Shown here in pieces: positions 16,355-24,331 of a stretch of 64,000 nucleotides of DNA. Position 1 is the first letter of the stretch, and the number at the start of each line of letters is the position of its first letter. This DNA is from Nocardioides albus (GTDB taxonomy: Bacteria; Actinomycetota; Actinomycetes; Propionibacteriales; Nocardioidaceae): contig NZ_BMQT01000001.1 in the NCBI RefSeq assembly GCF_014648255.1, forward strand, positions 124,001-188,000. Reading direction: 5' to 3'. The translations under genes and the position numbers were made by a program. The notes under the pieces were generated by a model. That model did not search any database and was not told the origin of the DNA. It saw only the letters and a list, made by a program, of their open reading frames with translations.

Positions 16355-17523
16355 AGCGTCGACTGGATGCCGGCGAGGAGCTGGCGGGCCATGACGATCC
16401 GCTGGACCTGGTTGGTGCCCTCGTAGATCTGGGTGATCTTGGCGTCGCGCATCATCCGCTCGACCGGATAGTCGCGGGTGAAGCCGTAGCCGCCGAGCAG
16501 CTGGACGGCGTCCGTCGTCACCTGCATCGCTACGTCGCTCGCGAACGCCTTGGCCGCGGCACCGAAGAAGGTCAGATCCGCGTCGCCGCGCTCGGAGCGG
16601 CCGGCGGCGGCGTAGGTCAGCTGCCGGGCGGCCTCGATCTTCATGCCCATGTCGGCGATCATGAACTCCAGGCCCTGGAACTCGGCGATCGGCTTGCCGA
16701 ACTGCTTGCGCTCCTTCATGTAGCCGAGCGCGTAGTCGAGCGCACCCTGGGCGACGCCGACGGCCTGGGCGGCGATGGTGACGCGGGTGTGGTCAAGGGT
16801 CTGCATCGCGTAGCCGAAGCCCTTGCCCTCCTCGCCGATGATCCGGTCGGCGGGGATACGTACGTTGTCGAGGTAGACCTCGCGGGTCGGCGAACCCTTG
16901 ATGCCGAGCTTCTTCTCCGGCGCGCCGAAGCTGACGCCCTCGTCGGACTTCTCGACGACGAAGGCGGAGATGCCCTTGGAGCGCTTCTCGGGGTCGGTCA
17001 CCGCCAGCACGGTGTAGAACTCCGAGACGCCCGCGTTGCTGATCCAGCGCTTGACGCCGTTGAGCACCCAGAAGTCGCCGTCGCGTACGGCACGGGTCTT
17101 CTGGTTGGCCGCATCCGAGCCGGCATCGGGCTCCGAGAGGCAGTAGGAGAAGTTGCCCTCGCCGGCGGCGAGCTTGCCGAGGTACTTCTTCTTCAGCTCC
17201 TCCGAGCCGCCGATCTGCACCGGCAGCGAGCCGAGCTTGTTGACCGCAGGGATCAGCGAGGCCGAGACGTCAGCGCGGGCGATCTCCTCGATGACCAGGA
17301 CCGTCGCGAGCGCGTCGGCCCCGACACCGCCGTACGCCTCCGGCACGTGCGGCGCGAAGAACTCCGTCTCGACCAGGGCGTCGTGCGCCTCCTGCGGATA
17401 GCGAGCCTCCTCGTCGACGGCCGCCGCGGCCGGCGCGATCTTGGCGTCGCAGATCTCGCGGATGGCCTTACGGATCTCCTGGTGCTCCTCGGAGAGGGCG
17501 AACAGCGGGTAGTCAGCGCTCAT
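16351..17523 (-). CDS. Acyl-CoA dehydrogenase, FadE25-like
   Basis: A 390-residue FAD-dependent acyl-CoA dehydrogenase catalysing the first oxidation of beta-oxidation or of a branched acyl-CoA. Visible signatures are YCLSEPDAGSDA (FAD/substrate loop), QLLGGYGFTRDYPVERMMRD and the catalytic Glu in QIYEGTNQVQR. In Mycobacterium and Streptomyces a close relative (FadE25) lies directly downstream of purK-purE. Here the gene is on the same strand but separated from purE by a 6-kb segment, which I read as an insertion. The GNAT gene is coupled to its 3' end. Confidence 0.93.
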   Translation of the reverse strand: MSADYPLFALSEEHQEIRKAIREICDAKIAPAAAAVDEEARYPQEAHDALVETEFFAPHVPEAYGGVGADALATVLVIEEIARADVSASLIPAVNKLGSLPVQIGGSEELKKKYLGKLAAGEGNFSYCLSEPDAGSDAANQKTRAVRDGDFWVLNGVKRWISNAGVSEFYTVLAVTDPEKRSKGISAFVVEKSDEGVSFGAPEKKLGIKGSPTREVYLDNVRIPADRIIGEEGKGFGYAMQTLDHTRVTIAAQAVGVAQGALDYALGYMKERKQFGKPIAEFQGLEFMIADMGMKIEAARQLTYAAAGRSERGDADLTFFGAAAKAFASDVAMQVTTDAVQLLGGYGFTRDYPVERMMRDAKITQIYEGTNQVQRIVMARQLLAGIQSTL

Positions 17524-17607
17524 GTGTCGCAGTTTATGACCATTAACTACTCACGGGTAATGCCCGTCCGCATGGAATCCCTCAGCCGGCTGGTTCGTTA
17601 CGCCGAC

Positions 17608-18054
17608 ATGACTGCCGCATGGCTCGACCAGGACACCATCGACACACTCCTCGACGACTCCGAGACCTGGGCCGTGGTCGGCCTCTCGGGCGACCCCTAC
17701 CGCACCGCCTACTCGATCGCGCAGGAGCTCCAGCAGCACGGCAAGCGGATCGTCCCGATCCACCCTGGGGCTGCAGCCGAGGGCAAGGAGGTGCTCGGCG
17801 AGAAGGTCTACGCGACCCTCGCCGATGCCGCCGCGGCCGTCGGGAAGATCGACGTCGTCGACGTCTTCCGCCGTTCCGAGGCCGCCGGTCAGTTCGCCGA
17901 CGAGGCCGTGGCGATCGGCGCCGGCGGCGTCTGGTTCCAGATGGGCGTGGTCGACGAATCGGCCTTCGAGCGCACCACCGCGGCCGGCGTACCGATGGTC
18001 ATGGACACCTGCCCCAGCAAGATCTGGTTCGAGCGGCAGCGCGCTCAGGCCTGA
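17608..18054 (+). CDS. CoA-binding domain protein (YccU type)
   Basis: A 148-residue Rossmann-fold protein with the CoA-binding signature TWAVVGLSGDPYRTAYSIA, IVPIHPGAA and a C-terminal MDTCPSKIWFE, matching the YccU family of unknown precise role. Upstream in-frame starts exist at 17536, 17560 and 17572, but family members start near 17608, so that ATG was preferred; no clear ribosome site settles it. It is divergent from the acyl-CoA dehydrogenase. Its last ten bases overlap the end of the convergent LysR gene. Confidence 0.8.
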   Translation: MTAAWLDQDTIDTLLDDSETWAVVGLSGDPYRTAYSIAQELQQHGKRIVPIHPGAAAEGKEVLGEKVYATLADAAAAVGKIDVVDVFRRSEAAGQFADEAVAIGAGGVWFQMGVVDESAFERTTAAGVPMVMDTCPSKIWFERQRAQA

Positions 18055-18995
18055 GCCGGCTCCGTAGACACCCACCGCACTCCGGGTGGCGAGGCGATCT
18101 CGCGCTCTCCCGCGCTGACCAGGAGATGCATGAGCGCCTGCGCCGCCCGTGACATCGGCCGCCGCGGATCGTGGATGAGGCAGATGTCGCGCTCGACCAC
18201 CGGAGCGACCAACGGCCGCACCACCACGTCGGCGAACATCATCATCGGCAGCACCAGGCTGGGCGCGGCGGAGACCCCGAGCCCCGCGGCGACGAGGCCC
18301 GCGACGGCGCCGATGTTGCGCGCCTCCGTGAGCGCCCCGGTCCGGGTGCCGGTCTCGGCCAGCACCCGGTCGACATAGCTGCGGATGCTCGATATGCGTT
18401 CGAAGGCGACGAACGGCTGACCCGCCAGATCCGCCCACCGCAGCTCATCCCTGGCCGCGAGCGGGTGGCCGGCCGGCAGCACGCCCGCGAAGGCGTCGAC
18501 CGCGATGTGGCGTACGTCCAAGGCGGCCGGCACATGAGCAGCGACCGAGACGGCGAGGTCGACCTCGCCGCGCACCACGAGGTCGAGGACCTCCCCCGAG
18601 AATCCGTCCTTCACCAACACCGCGACCTCGGGGTGACCGCGGCGGAACGCGGCGAGCACGGGCGGGAGCATCGAGCCAGCCAGGGACGGGAGCGCGGCCA
18701 CGGAGACCGCGCCGCGGGTGCCCGCCAGGTAGCCCTCGAAGTGGTTGAGCGCGGTGTCGAAATCGGCGACGAGCCGTCGGGCGGTCGCAAGGAACTCCTC
18801 GCCCTCCAACGTCGGATCGACCCGGCGCGTGGTCCGCTCGAAGAGCGGGACGCCGATCCGCTGCTCGACCTCCTGCACCGTACGGCTCAGGGAGGACTGA
18901 GCGACGTGCAACTCGCGCGCCGCGGGCGTGTAGCCACCCGCGTCGGCGACGGCGATCACCACTCGAAGGTGACGCAAGGTCAAATCGATGCTCAC
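18045..18995 (-). CDS. LysR-family transcriptional regulator
   Basis: A 316-residue regulator with the N-terminal winged helix (LRHLRVVIAVADAGGYTPAA, HVAQSSLSRTVQEVEQRIG) and a ligand-binding domain (residues about 90-300). It is divergent from the CitMHS-AtuA operon with a typical inverted CAAT-N9-ATTG element between them, so it probably activates that operon in response to the transported carboxylate or a breakdown product. It starts at GTG 18995. The 3' end overlaps the CoA-binding gene by ten bases. Confidence 0.93.
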   Translation of the reverse strand: MSIDLTLRHLRVVIAVADAGGYTPAARELHVAQSSLSRTVQEVEQRIGVPLFERTTRRVDPTLEGEEFLATARRLVADFDTALNHFEGYLAGTRGAVSVAALPSLAGSMLPPVLAAFRRGHPEVAVLVKDGFSGEVLDLVVRGEVDLAVSVAAHVPAALDVRHIAVDAFAGVLPAGHPLAARDELRWADLAGQPFVAFERISSIRSYVDRVLAETGTRTGALTEARNIGAVAGLVAAGLGVSAAPSLVLPMMMFADVVVRPLVAPVVERDICLIHDPRRPMSRAAQALMHLLVSAGEREIASPPGVRWVSTEPAQA

Positions 18996-19002
18996 AGCAC
19001 AT

Positions 19003-19019
19003 CAATCTATCGGGTATTG
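19003..19019. promoter_or_regulatory. LysR-type operator CAAT-N9-ATTG
   Basis: A 4-bp inverted repeat with the 9-bp spacing and T-N11-A shape expected of LysR recognition sites, located in the 64-base gap between the divergent LysR gene and the citrate-type transporter. Confidence 0.6.
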
Positions 19020-19059
19020 GTGTTGGACGGGAACAAGTGAGCATCATCACACTCGTTCC

Positions 19060-20394
19060 ATGCTCTCCCTCATGGGCTTCATCACCGTCGCGGTGATCCT
19101 CGCCCTCCTCCTGACCAACCGGGTCGCGGCGGTCGTCGCGCTCGCCGGTGTTCCTGTCCTGACGGCGGTCGTCGCCGGCTTCTCCCCCAGCGAGATCGGC
19201 GAGGTCGTCGCCGGCGGTCTCGGCGGGGTCGTCGGCGTCGTGGCGATGTTCGTCTTCGCGATCGTGTACTTCGGCATCATGCGCGACGCCGGCATGTTCG
19301 ACCCGATCATCCGCCGCATCGTCGCCTTCGCAGGGAATGCGCCCGTCACTGTCTGTCTGGCCACGACGACCCTCGCCATGGCAGCCCACCTCGACGGCGC
19401 CGGCGCAACCACCTTCCTGATCACCATTCCGGCGATGCTGCCGCTCTTCGACCGGCTCGGCATGAGCCGACTGGTTCTCACGACTTGCGTCGGTCTCGGC
19501 GCCGGGGTCATGAACATCGTCCCCTGGGGCGGCCCCACCGCCCGCGCCGCCGCCACCTCCGGAGTACCGGCAAACGAGCTGTGGGTGCCGCTCATCCCGG
19601 CCCAGCTCGCCGGCATGGTCGCCGTCCTGGTCATCGCCTGGTTCCTCGGTCGGCGCGAGACCCGTCGGATCGCCGCAGCGCCCGCCGGCACCGAGGAGCT
19701 CCCGACCACCGACGTTCCGCTCGACGGGATCGGCACCCTCAGCCCCGAGGAGCAGCAACTGCGCCGACCCCGCCTGTTCTGGGTCAACATCGCCCTCACC
19801 GTGGCGGTCATCGCCGCTCTGGTCAGCGCCGCGGCCACACCCGAGCTGGTCTTCCTCATCGCCGTCGTGGTGGCGCTCCTCATCAACTACCCGGGCCTCA
19901 AGGATCAGACCGATCGCATCGAGGCGCACGCCAAGGGCGCGATGCTCATGGCGACCACGTTGATCGCGGCCGGTGTCTTCCTGGGCGTCCTAGAAGGCAG
20001 CGGCATGATCGAGGCGATGGCCGAGACCGCCGCCGGCGCGCTTCCCGACGGAGCCGCCCCGGTGCTTCCGGTCCTGGTCGCCGTGCTGGCCGTCCCGCTC
20101 AGTCTGGTGTTCGGCCCCGACCCGTACTACTTCGGCGTCCTCCCGGTCCTGATCAGCGTCGGTGAGCTCCACGGCATTGCCGCGGCCGACATCGCCCAAG
20201 CCTCGATCCTGGGCGAGGAGACGGTCGGCTTCCCGATCAGCCCGCTCACCGGCTCGTTCTATCTGTTGGTCGGCCTGGCCGGCGTCGACATCGGCAAGCA
20301 CATCCGGCACCTCATCGGCTGGGCGTGGCTGGTCTCGATGGTCATGCTCGCCGTCGCGCTGATCACCGGCGTCATCCCGGTGTGGGCCTCGTGA
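19060..20394 (+). CDS. CitMHS-family carboxylate:proton symporter
   Basis: A 444-residue membrane transporter with about 12 hydrophobic segments, of the CitMHS family whose characterised members import metal-complexed citrate or related tricarboxylates. Recognisable parts are VYFGIMRDAGMFDPIIR, AAHLDGAGATTFLITIPA, NIVPWGGPTARAA and the terminal SPLTGSFYLLVGLAGVDIGKHIR. It is the first gene of a four-gene coupled operon, so its substrate is presumably processed by the AtuA-like pair. The substrate itself cannot be read from sequence. Confidence 0.9.
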   Translation: MLSLMGFITVAVILALLLTNRVAAVVALAGVPVLTAVVAGFSPSEIGEVVAGGLGGVVGVVAMFVFAIVYFGIMRDAGMFDPIIRRIVAFAGNAPVTVCLATTTLAMAAHLDGAGATTFLITIPAMLPLFDRLGMSRLVLTTCVGLGAGVMNIVPWGGPTARAAATSGVPANELWVPLIPAQLAGMVAVLVIAWFLGRRETRRIAAAPAGTEELPTTDVPLDGIGTLSPEEQQLRRPRLFWVNIALTVAVIAALVSAAATPELVFLIAVVVALLINYPGLKDQTDRIEAHAKGAMLMATTLIAAGVFLGVLEGSGMIEAMAETAAGALPDGAAPVLPVLVAVLAVPLSLVFGPDPYYFGVLPVLISVGELHGIAAADIAQASILGEETVGFPISPLTGSFYLLVGLAGVDIGKHIRHLIGWAWLVSMVMLAVALITGVIPVWAS

Positions 20395-21722
20395 TCCGGC
20401 TGGGAGCGGGAGCCGGGTTCGCCGGCGACCGGATCGATCCCGCGGTCGAGCTTGCCCGGGACGGCTCGCTGGACTACCTGATCTTCGAGTGCCTGGGCGA
20501 GCGGACCGTGGCTGCCGGGCAGCTGCGCCGTCTCGCCGACCCCGACGACGGCTACGACCCGATGCTGGAGGCGCGGATGCGCGCCGTTCTTCCCGTGATC
20601 GAGCCCGGGCGGACCCGGATCATCACCAACTCCGGCGCCGCCAACCCGCTCGCGGCGGGCCGTCGCGTCGTCGACGTCGCTCGAGCGCTGGGCCGGCCCA
20701 CCCGGGTCGCGATCGTCACGGGCGACGACGCCCTGGCGGCCGTACGCCGCCTCGACCCTGTCGTGTGGGAGACCGGTGAACCGCTCTCCAGGTGCACCGA
20801 CGAGCTGGTCTCGGCCAACGCCTACCTGGGCGCCGGCGGGATCCGTCAGGCGCTCACCGAGGACCCCGATGTCGTGGTCACCGGCCGGGTCGCGGACCCG
20901 GCGCTCTATCTGGGACCGCTGCAGCACGAGTACGGCTGGGCCTCTGACGACTGGGAGCGGCTGGCCGGAGGCATCGTCGTCGGCCACCTCCTGGAATGTG
21001 CCGGCCAACTCACCGGCGGCTACTTCGCCGATCCGGGCACCAAGCCGGTTCCCGGTCTGGCGCGCCTCGGCTTCCCCTTCGCCGACGTACGCCCCGACGG
21101 CACCGCGACGCTCGGCAAGCTCGACGGCAGCGGCGGCCGGCTCGACGTGCGAACCGCCACCGAGCAGCTGCTCTACGAGGTCGACCGACCGGAGGCGTAC
21201 CTCACTCCTGACGTGGTCGCGGACTTCTCCGGCGTCTCGTTCCAGCAGGCGGGCCCGGACCGGGTCGAGGTGGCCGGTGCGAGCGGCGCCGCGAGGCCGG
21301 ACGAGCTCAAGGTGACCCTCGGCTTCCGCGGTGGCTGGCTCGGCGAAGGGCAGATCTCCTACGCCGGACCTCGTGCCCTGGCGCGGGCGGAACTGGGCGC
21401 CGAGATCGTCCGCGAGCGTCTCGCAGTCGTGCACGGCGTCGCCCCGGACGCGATCGGCGTCGAGCTCATCGGCGCGGGTGCAGCGTTCCGCGGACTGGCG
21501 CCGACGAGCGAGCCGCTCGAGGTGCGTCTCCGCGTCACGGCCCGCACCGCCGACGCGGCCCAGGCGCGCACCGTCGGCTGGGAGGTCGAGTCGCTCTACA
21601 CGAACGGACCGGCGGGTGGTGGCGGAGCCCGCACGGGCATCCAGCAGACGCTGGTGGTCCGATCCTGCCTGGTCCCCCGCGACCTGGTCTCCACGACCGT
21701 GACCCTGATGGAGGAGCGATGA
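20391..21722 (+). CDS. AtuA-family protein (DUF1446)
   Basis: A 443-residue cytosolic protein of the AtuA/DUF1446 family, named for a gene in acyclic-terpene (citronellol/geraniol) degradation in Pseudomonas. The catalytic role of the family is not settled. Family features visible are GAGAGFAGDRIDPAVEL, IITNSGAANP, VTGRVADPAL and the C-terminal YTNGPAGGGG. GTG start at 20391 overlaps the transporter stop (GTGA). The separate small gene that follows supplies the domain fused to the C-terminus in longer AtuA proteins. Association with a citrate-type transporter suggests a hydroxy- or polycarboxylate substrate rather than a terpene; inference only. Confidence 0.85.
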   Translation: MIRLGAGAGFAGDRIDPAVELARDGSLDYLIFECLGERTVAAGQLRRLADPDDGYDPMLEARMRAVLPVIEPGRTRIITNSGAANPLAAGRRVVDVARALGRPTRVAIVTGDDALAAVRRLDPVVWETGEPLSRCTDELVSANAYLGAGGIRQALTEDPDVVVTGRVADPALYLGPLQHEYGWASDDWERLAGGIVVGHLLECAGQLTGGYFADPGTKPVPGLARLGFPFADVRPDGTATLGKLDGSGGRLDVRTATEQLLYEVDRPEAYLTPDVVADFSGVSFQQAGPDRVEVAGASGAARPDELKVTLGFRGGWLGEGQISYAGPRALARAELGAEIVRERLAVVHGVAPDAIGVELIGAGAAFRGLAPTSEPLEVRLRVTARTADAAQARTVGWEVESLYTNGPAGGGGARTGIQQTLVVRSCLVPRDLVSTTVTLMEER

Positions 21723-22048
21723 ACGACCGGACCTTCGACCAGGTCACCGTCGATGACCTCGCCGACGTCCGCGCCGGCGACAAGGGCGACACCCTGATCC
21801 TCGCCGTGCTACCGCGGGACGCGGAGGCGTACGCCGTTCTCGAAAGCGCGCTGACACCGGAGGCGGTGGCCCACCACTTCGCCGTCACCGAACCCGTCGT
21901 CCGCACCGACCTGCCGCACCTTCCCGCGCTGGTTTTCCGGGTTCCGACCGTTCTCGCCGGCGGTGTCACCGGTTACTCCGGCTTGGACGGCCACGGCAAG
22001 ACCCTCGGCTACCACCTGTTGATGCTCCGCCTCGAAAGGACCCGCTGA
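21719..22048 (+). CDS. AtuA-related small subunit
   Basis: A 109-residue protein carrying the conserved DVRAGDKGD motif that occurs in the C-terminal domain of long AtuA proteins, here as a free polypeptide. It starts in an ATGA overlap with the AtuA-like gene, which supports a two-subunit complex. Its biochemical function is unknown. Confidence 0.8.
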   Translation: MNDRTFDQVTVDDLADVRAGDKGDTLILAVLPRDAEAYAVLESALTPEAVAHHFAVTEPVVRTDLPHLPALVFRVPTVLAGGVTGYSGLDGHGKTLGYHLLMLRLERTR

Positions 22049-23616
22049 TGCTCCGACGCACCTTCGCCGCGGCCGCGGCCACCGCGGCTGTCGTCGCCAC
22101 GCTCCACGGGATCGCTCCGGCGGGCGCGACCGGCCAGTCGACCACCGCCACCGACGAGCCGCCCGCAGATCCGTTCTTCGGCTACGCGCGCGCCTCGACG
22201 TATGACGTCGTCCGTGAGGACGTGCAGGTCCCGGTCCGCGACGGGAACGCGCTGGCCTGCCAACTCTACCGCCCCGGTACGTCCGCGACCGACCCGGCGC
22301 CGGGAGAGTTCCCCGGGATCGTCTACGAGTTCACCGCGTACGCCGCCAACGCGGGCGCGTTCGGTGAGGGCGCCGCCTACTTCGTCGAGCGGGGTTATAA
22401 CGCTCTGGTCTGCCAGGTCCGTGGCTCCGGCGCCTCGCCCGGCGAGCTCGACCCCTTCAGCCCGCAGGAGCAGCGCGACAACTATGACGTCATCGAGTGG
22501 CTGGCCGACCACCCGAGCTCGACCGGCGACATCGGTCAGATGGGGCTCAGCTACGGCGGGCACGCCACTTTGCTCGCGGCGGTGAATCGGCCGCCAAGCC
22601 TTCGCGCGATCATCCCGATCAACGGGTTGAGCGACTGGTACGAGAACACCATCTACCGCGGCGGGATCCCCAACGCCCAGATCCGCGGCTGGCAGGCGAG
22701 CACGGCGCCCGGCACGCTCGTGACCTACCCGCAACACCCGACGTACAACGAATTCTGGCGCGGGCGCAGCGTCAAGTCGCGCTGGGACCGGCTCACAGTG
22801 CCCACCCTGGAGATCAACGGCTGGTACGACCGCTATCGCGATGGGATGGTCGGCAACTTCCTCGCGCAGCCCGACAATGTCTGGCTCGTCTCCGGCCCGT
22901 GGGTGCACGGCTACCCCGAGGGCCAGCGCGCCGACATCGGCCGCGGCGGCTATCTGGCCTGGTGGGACCACTGGCTGCGGGGTGACGAGAGCGCTCCGCT
23001 GCCCGCGGCGAAGGTCACCTCGTACGAGATTCCCGGGCCGGGTGCCGGTGAGGGTTGGGAACAGTACGCCCAGTGGCCGCCCGCGGGGACCGATGAGGTC
23101 GACCTGGCGCTGAGCGCTGTAGGAAGTCTGCGAGCCGGCGGTGGACGGCCCGGGACACGAGAGTTCACCGTCAACACCGAGACCACATTGCCCGAAGCTC
23201 ACGAGCAGCTCCTCTTCCGGACCCGTCCGGTGAGCCGGGACGTCGTCATCGCGGGCAGCATCGAGTCGACCATCCGGGCTTCGTTCACCGCCACCGAGGG
23301 CCATCTCGCGCTGGTGATCTACGACGAGGCGCCGGACGGCACCCGGACGCGCGTCACCGAAGGCTGGCTCAAGGCCAGTCACCGGCGATCGCACGCCGAG
23401 CCGCTCCCGGTGCGGCCTGGGAAGACGTATGACCTCGGTGTGCACGTCTGGCCGACCCACTACCGTCTGATCGCGGGACATCGGCTGACGGTCCGGCTCT
23501 CTAGCGACGACTATCCCGAGATCGACTCCGTCGCACCGTCCGGGCGGGTATCCGTCGACCTGGGTGCCCGTGGATCCCGCCTGACCGTGCCGGTTCTCGA
23601 GGGCGCGCTCGACTGA
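22048..23616 (+). CDS. Secreted CocE/NonD-family hydrolase
   Basis: A 522-residue serine hydrolase with a signal peptide (hydrophobic about residues 6-28). The alpha/beta-hydrolase nucleophile is in MGLSYGGHA (Ser about 168), with DWYENTIYRGG and VHGYPEGQRAD following; the C-terminal third is the beta-sandwich typical of X-Pro dipeptidyl-peptidase/cocaine-esterase proteins. It would hydrolyse an ester or acyl bond outside the cell. The ATG overlaps the preceding stop by one base, so it is translated with the transporter and AtuA genes. It may release the carboxylate that CitMHS takes up; inference. One strong hairpin follows. Confidence 0.87.
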   Translation: MLRRTFAAAAATAAVVATLHGIAPAGATGQSTTATDEPPADPFFGYARASTYDVVREDVQVPVRDGNALACQLYRPGTSATDPAPGEFPGIVYEFTAYAANAGAFGEGAAYFVERGYNALVCQVRGSGASPGELDPFSPQEQRDNYDVIEWLADHPSSTGDIGQMGLSYGGHATLLAAVNRPPSLRAIIPINGLSDWYENTIYRGGIPNAQIRGWQASTAPGTLVTYPQHPTYNEFWRGRSVKSRWDRLTVPTLEINGWYDRYRDGMVGNFLAQPDNVWLVSGPWVHGYPEGQRADIGRGGYLAWWDHWLRGDESAPLPAAKVTSYEIPGPGAGEGWEQYAQWPPAGTDEVDLALSAVGSLRAGGGRPGTREFTVNTETTLPEAHEQLLFRTRPVSRDVVIAGSIESTIRASFTATEGHLALVIYDEAPDGTRTRVTEGWLKASHRRSHAEPLPVRPGKTYDLGVHVWPTHYRLIAGHRLTVRLSSDDYPEIDSVAPSGRVSVDLGARGSRLTVPVLEGALD

Positions 23617-23654
23617 ATCCGTCGCTGCCCGGGACCGGCCGCGACAGCGGGAGG

Positions 23655-23700
23655 GTTGTGAAGCTCAGCGCGGCCTATAGACCGCGCTGAGCTTCACAAC
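23655..23700. terminator. Bidirectional 19-bp hairpin terminator
   Basis: Perfect arms 23655-23673 and 23682-23700 (GTTGTGAAGCTCAGCGCGG and complement) around an 8-base loop, between the convergent hydrolase and purE. It ends exactly at the purE stop codon and has no T-run. Confidence 0.8.
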
Positions 23701-24198
23701 TCACGATCGGGTGGCGTTGCGGACGACCTCACCCTTGGCAGCCGCCAGCTCGGAGAGGGACTTCTCGTACGCCACCAGCTTCTGCTGCAGCCCGGGGTCC
23801 GAGACGCCGAGGATGCGGGCGGCGAGGATGCCGGCGTTCTTGGCGTTGCCGATGGCGACGGTGGCAACGGGGATGCCACCGGGCATCTGGACGATCGACA
23901 TCAACGAGTCCATGCCGTCGAGGTACTTCAGCGGCACCGGGACGCCGATGACCGGAAGCGGGGTGACGGAGGCGAGCATGCCTGGGAGCGCGGCTGCGCC
24001 GCCCGCGCCGGCGATGATCACCGACAGGCCGCGACCGGCAGCCTCGCGGCCGTAGTCGAGCATCTCCTGCGGCATCCGGTGGGCCGACTTCACATCGGCC
24101 TCCCACTCGATCCCGAACTCGTCGAGAAGCTCGGCTGCCGCCTTCATCGTCGGCCAGTCGGAGTCGGACCCCATCACGATTCCCACGCGTGCACTCAT
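23701..24198 (-). CDS. purE: N5-carboxyaminoimidazole ribonucleotide mutase
   Basis: A 165-residue enzyme converting N5-CAIR to CAIR in purine synthesis. Signatures: [14 protein letters not shown] at the N-terminus, SAHRMPQ, and [16 protein letters not shown]. Length fits class I PurE. PurK normally acts with it and is usually adjacent; here purK lies 3 kb upstream on the same strand, with an opposite-strand helicase gene between. Confidence 0.96.
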   Translation of the reverse strand: MSARVGIVMGSDSDWPTMKAAAELLDEFGIEWEADVKSAHRMPQEMLDYGREAAGRGLSVIIAGAGGAAALPGMLASVTPLPVIGVPVPLKYLDGMDSLMSIVQMPGGIPVATVAIGNAKNAGILAARILGVSDPGLQQKLVAYEKSLSELAAAKGEVVRNATRS

Positions 24199-24331
24199 GG
24201 GGACAGGCTATGTGGAGGCCAGCGTCGCGGGCGTCATCGGTCCGCCCTCCGCCCGTCATCTCGATGTCGGTGCTGCCCGCTAGGGTCATCCGACGCCGTC
24301 CCGCAGTCCCCAACGACCCCCACAAAGGCAG

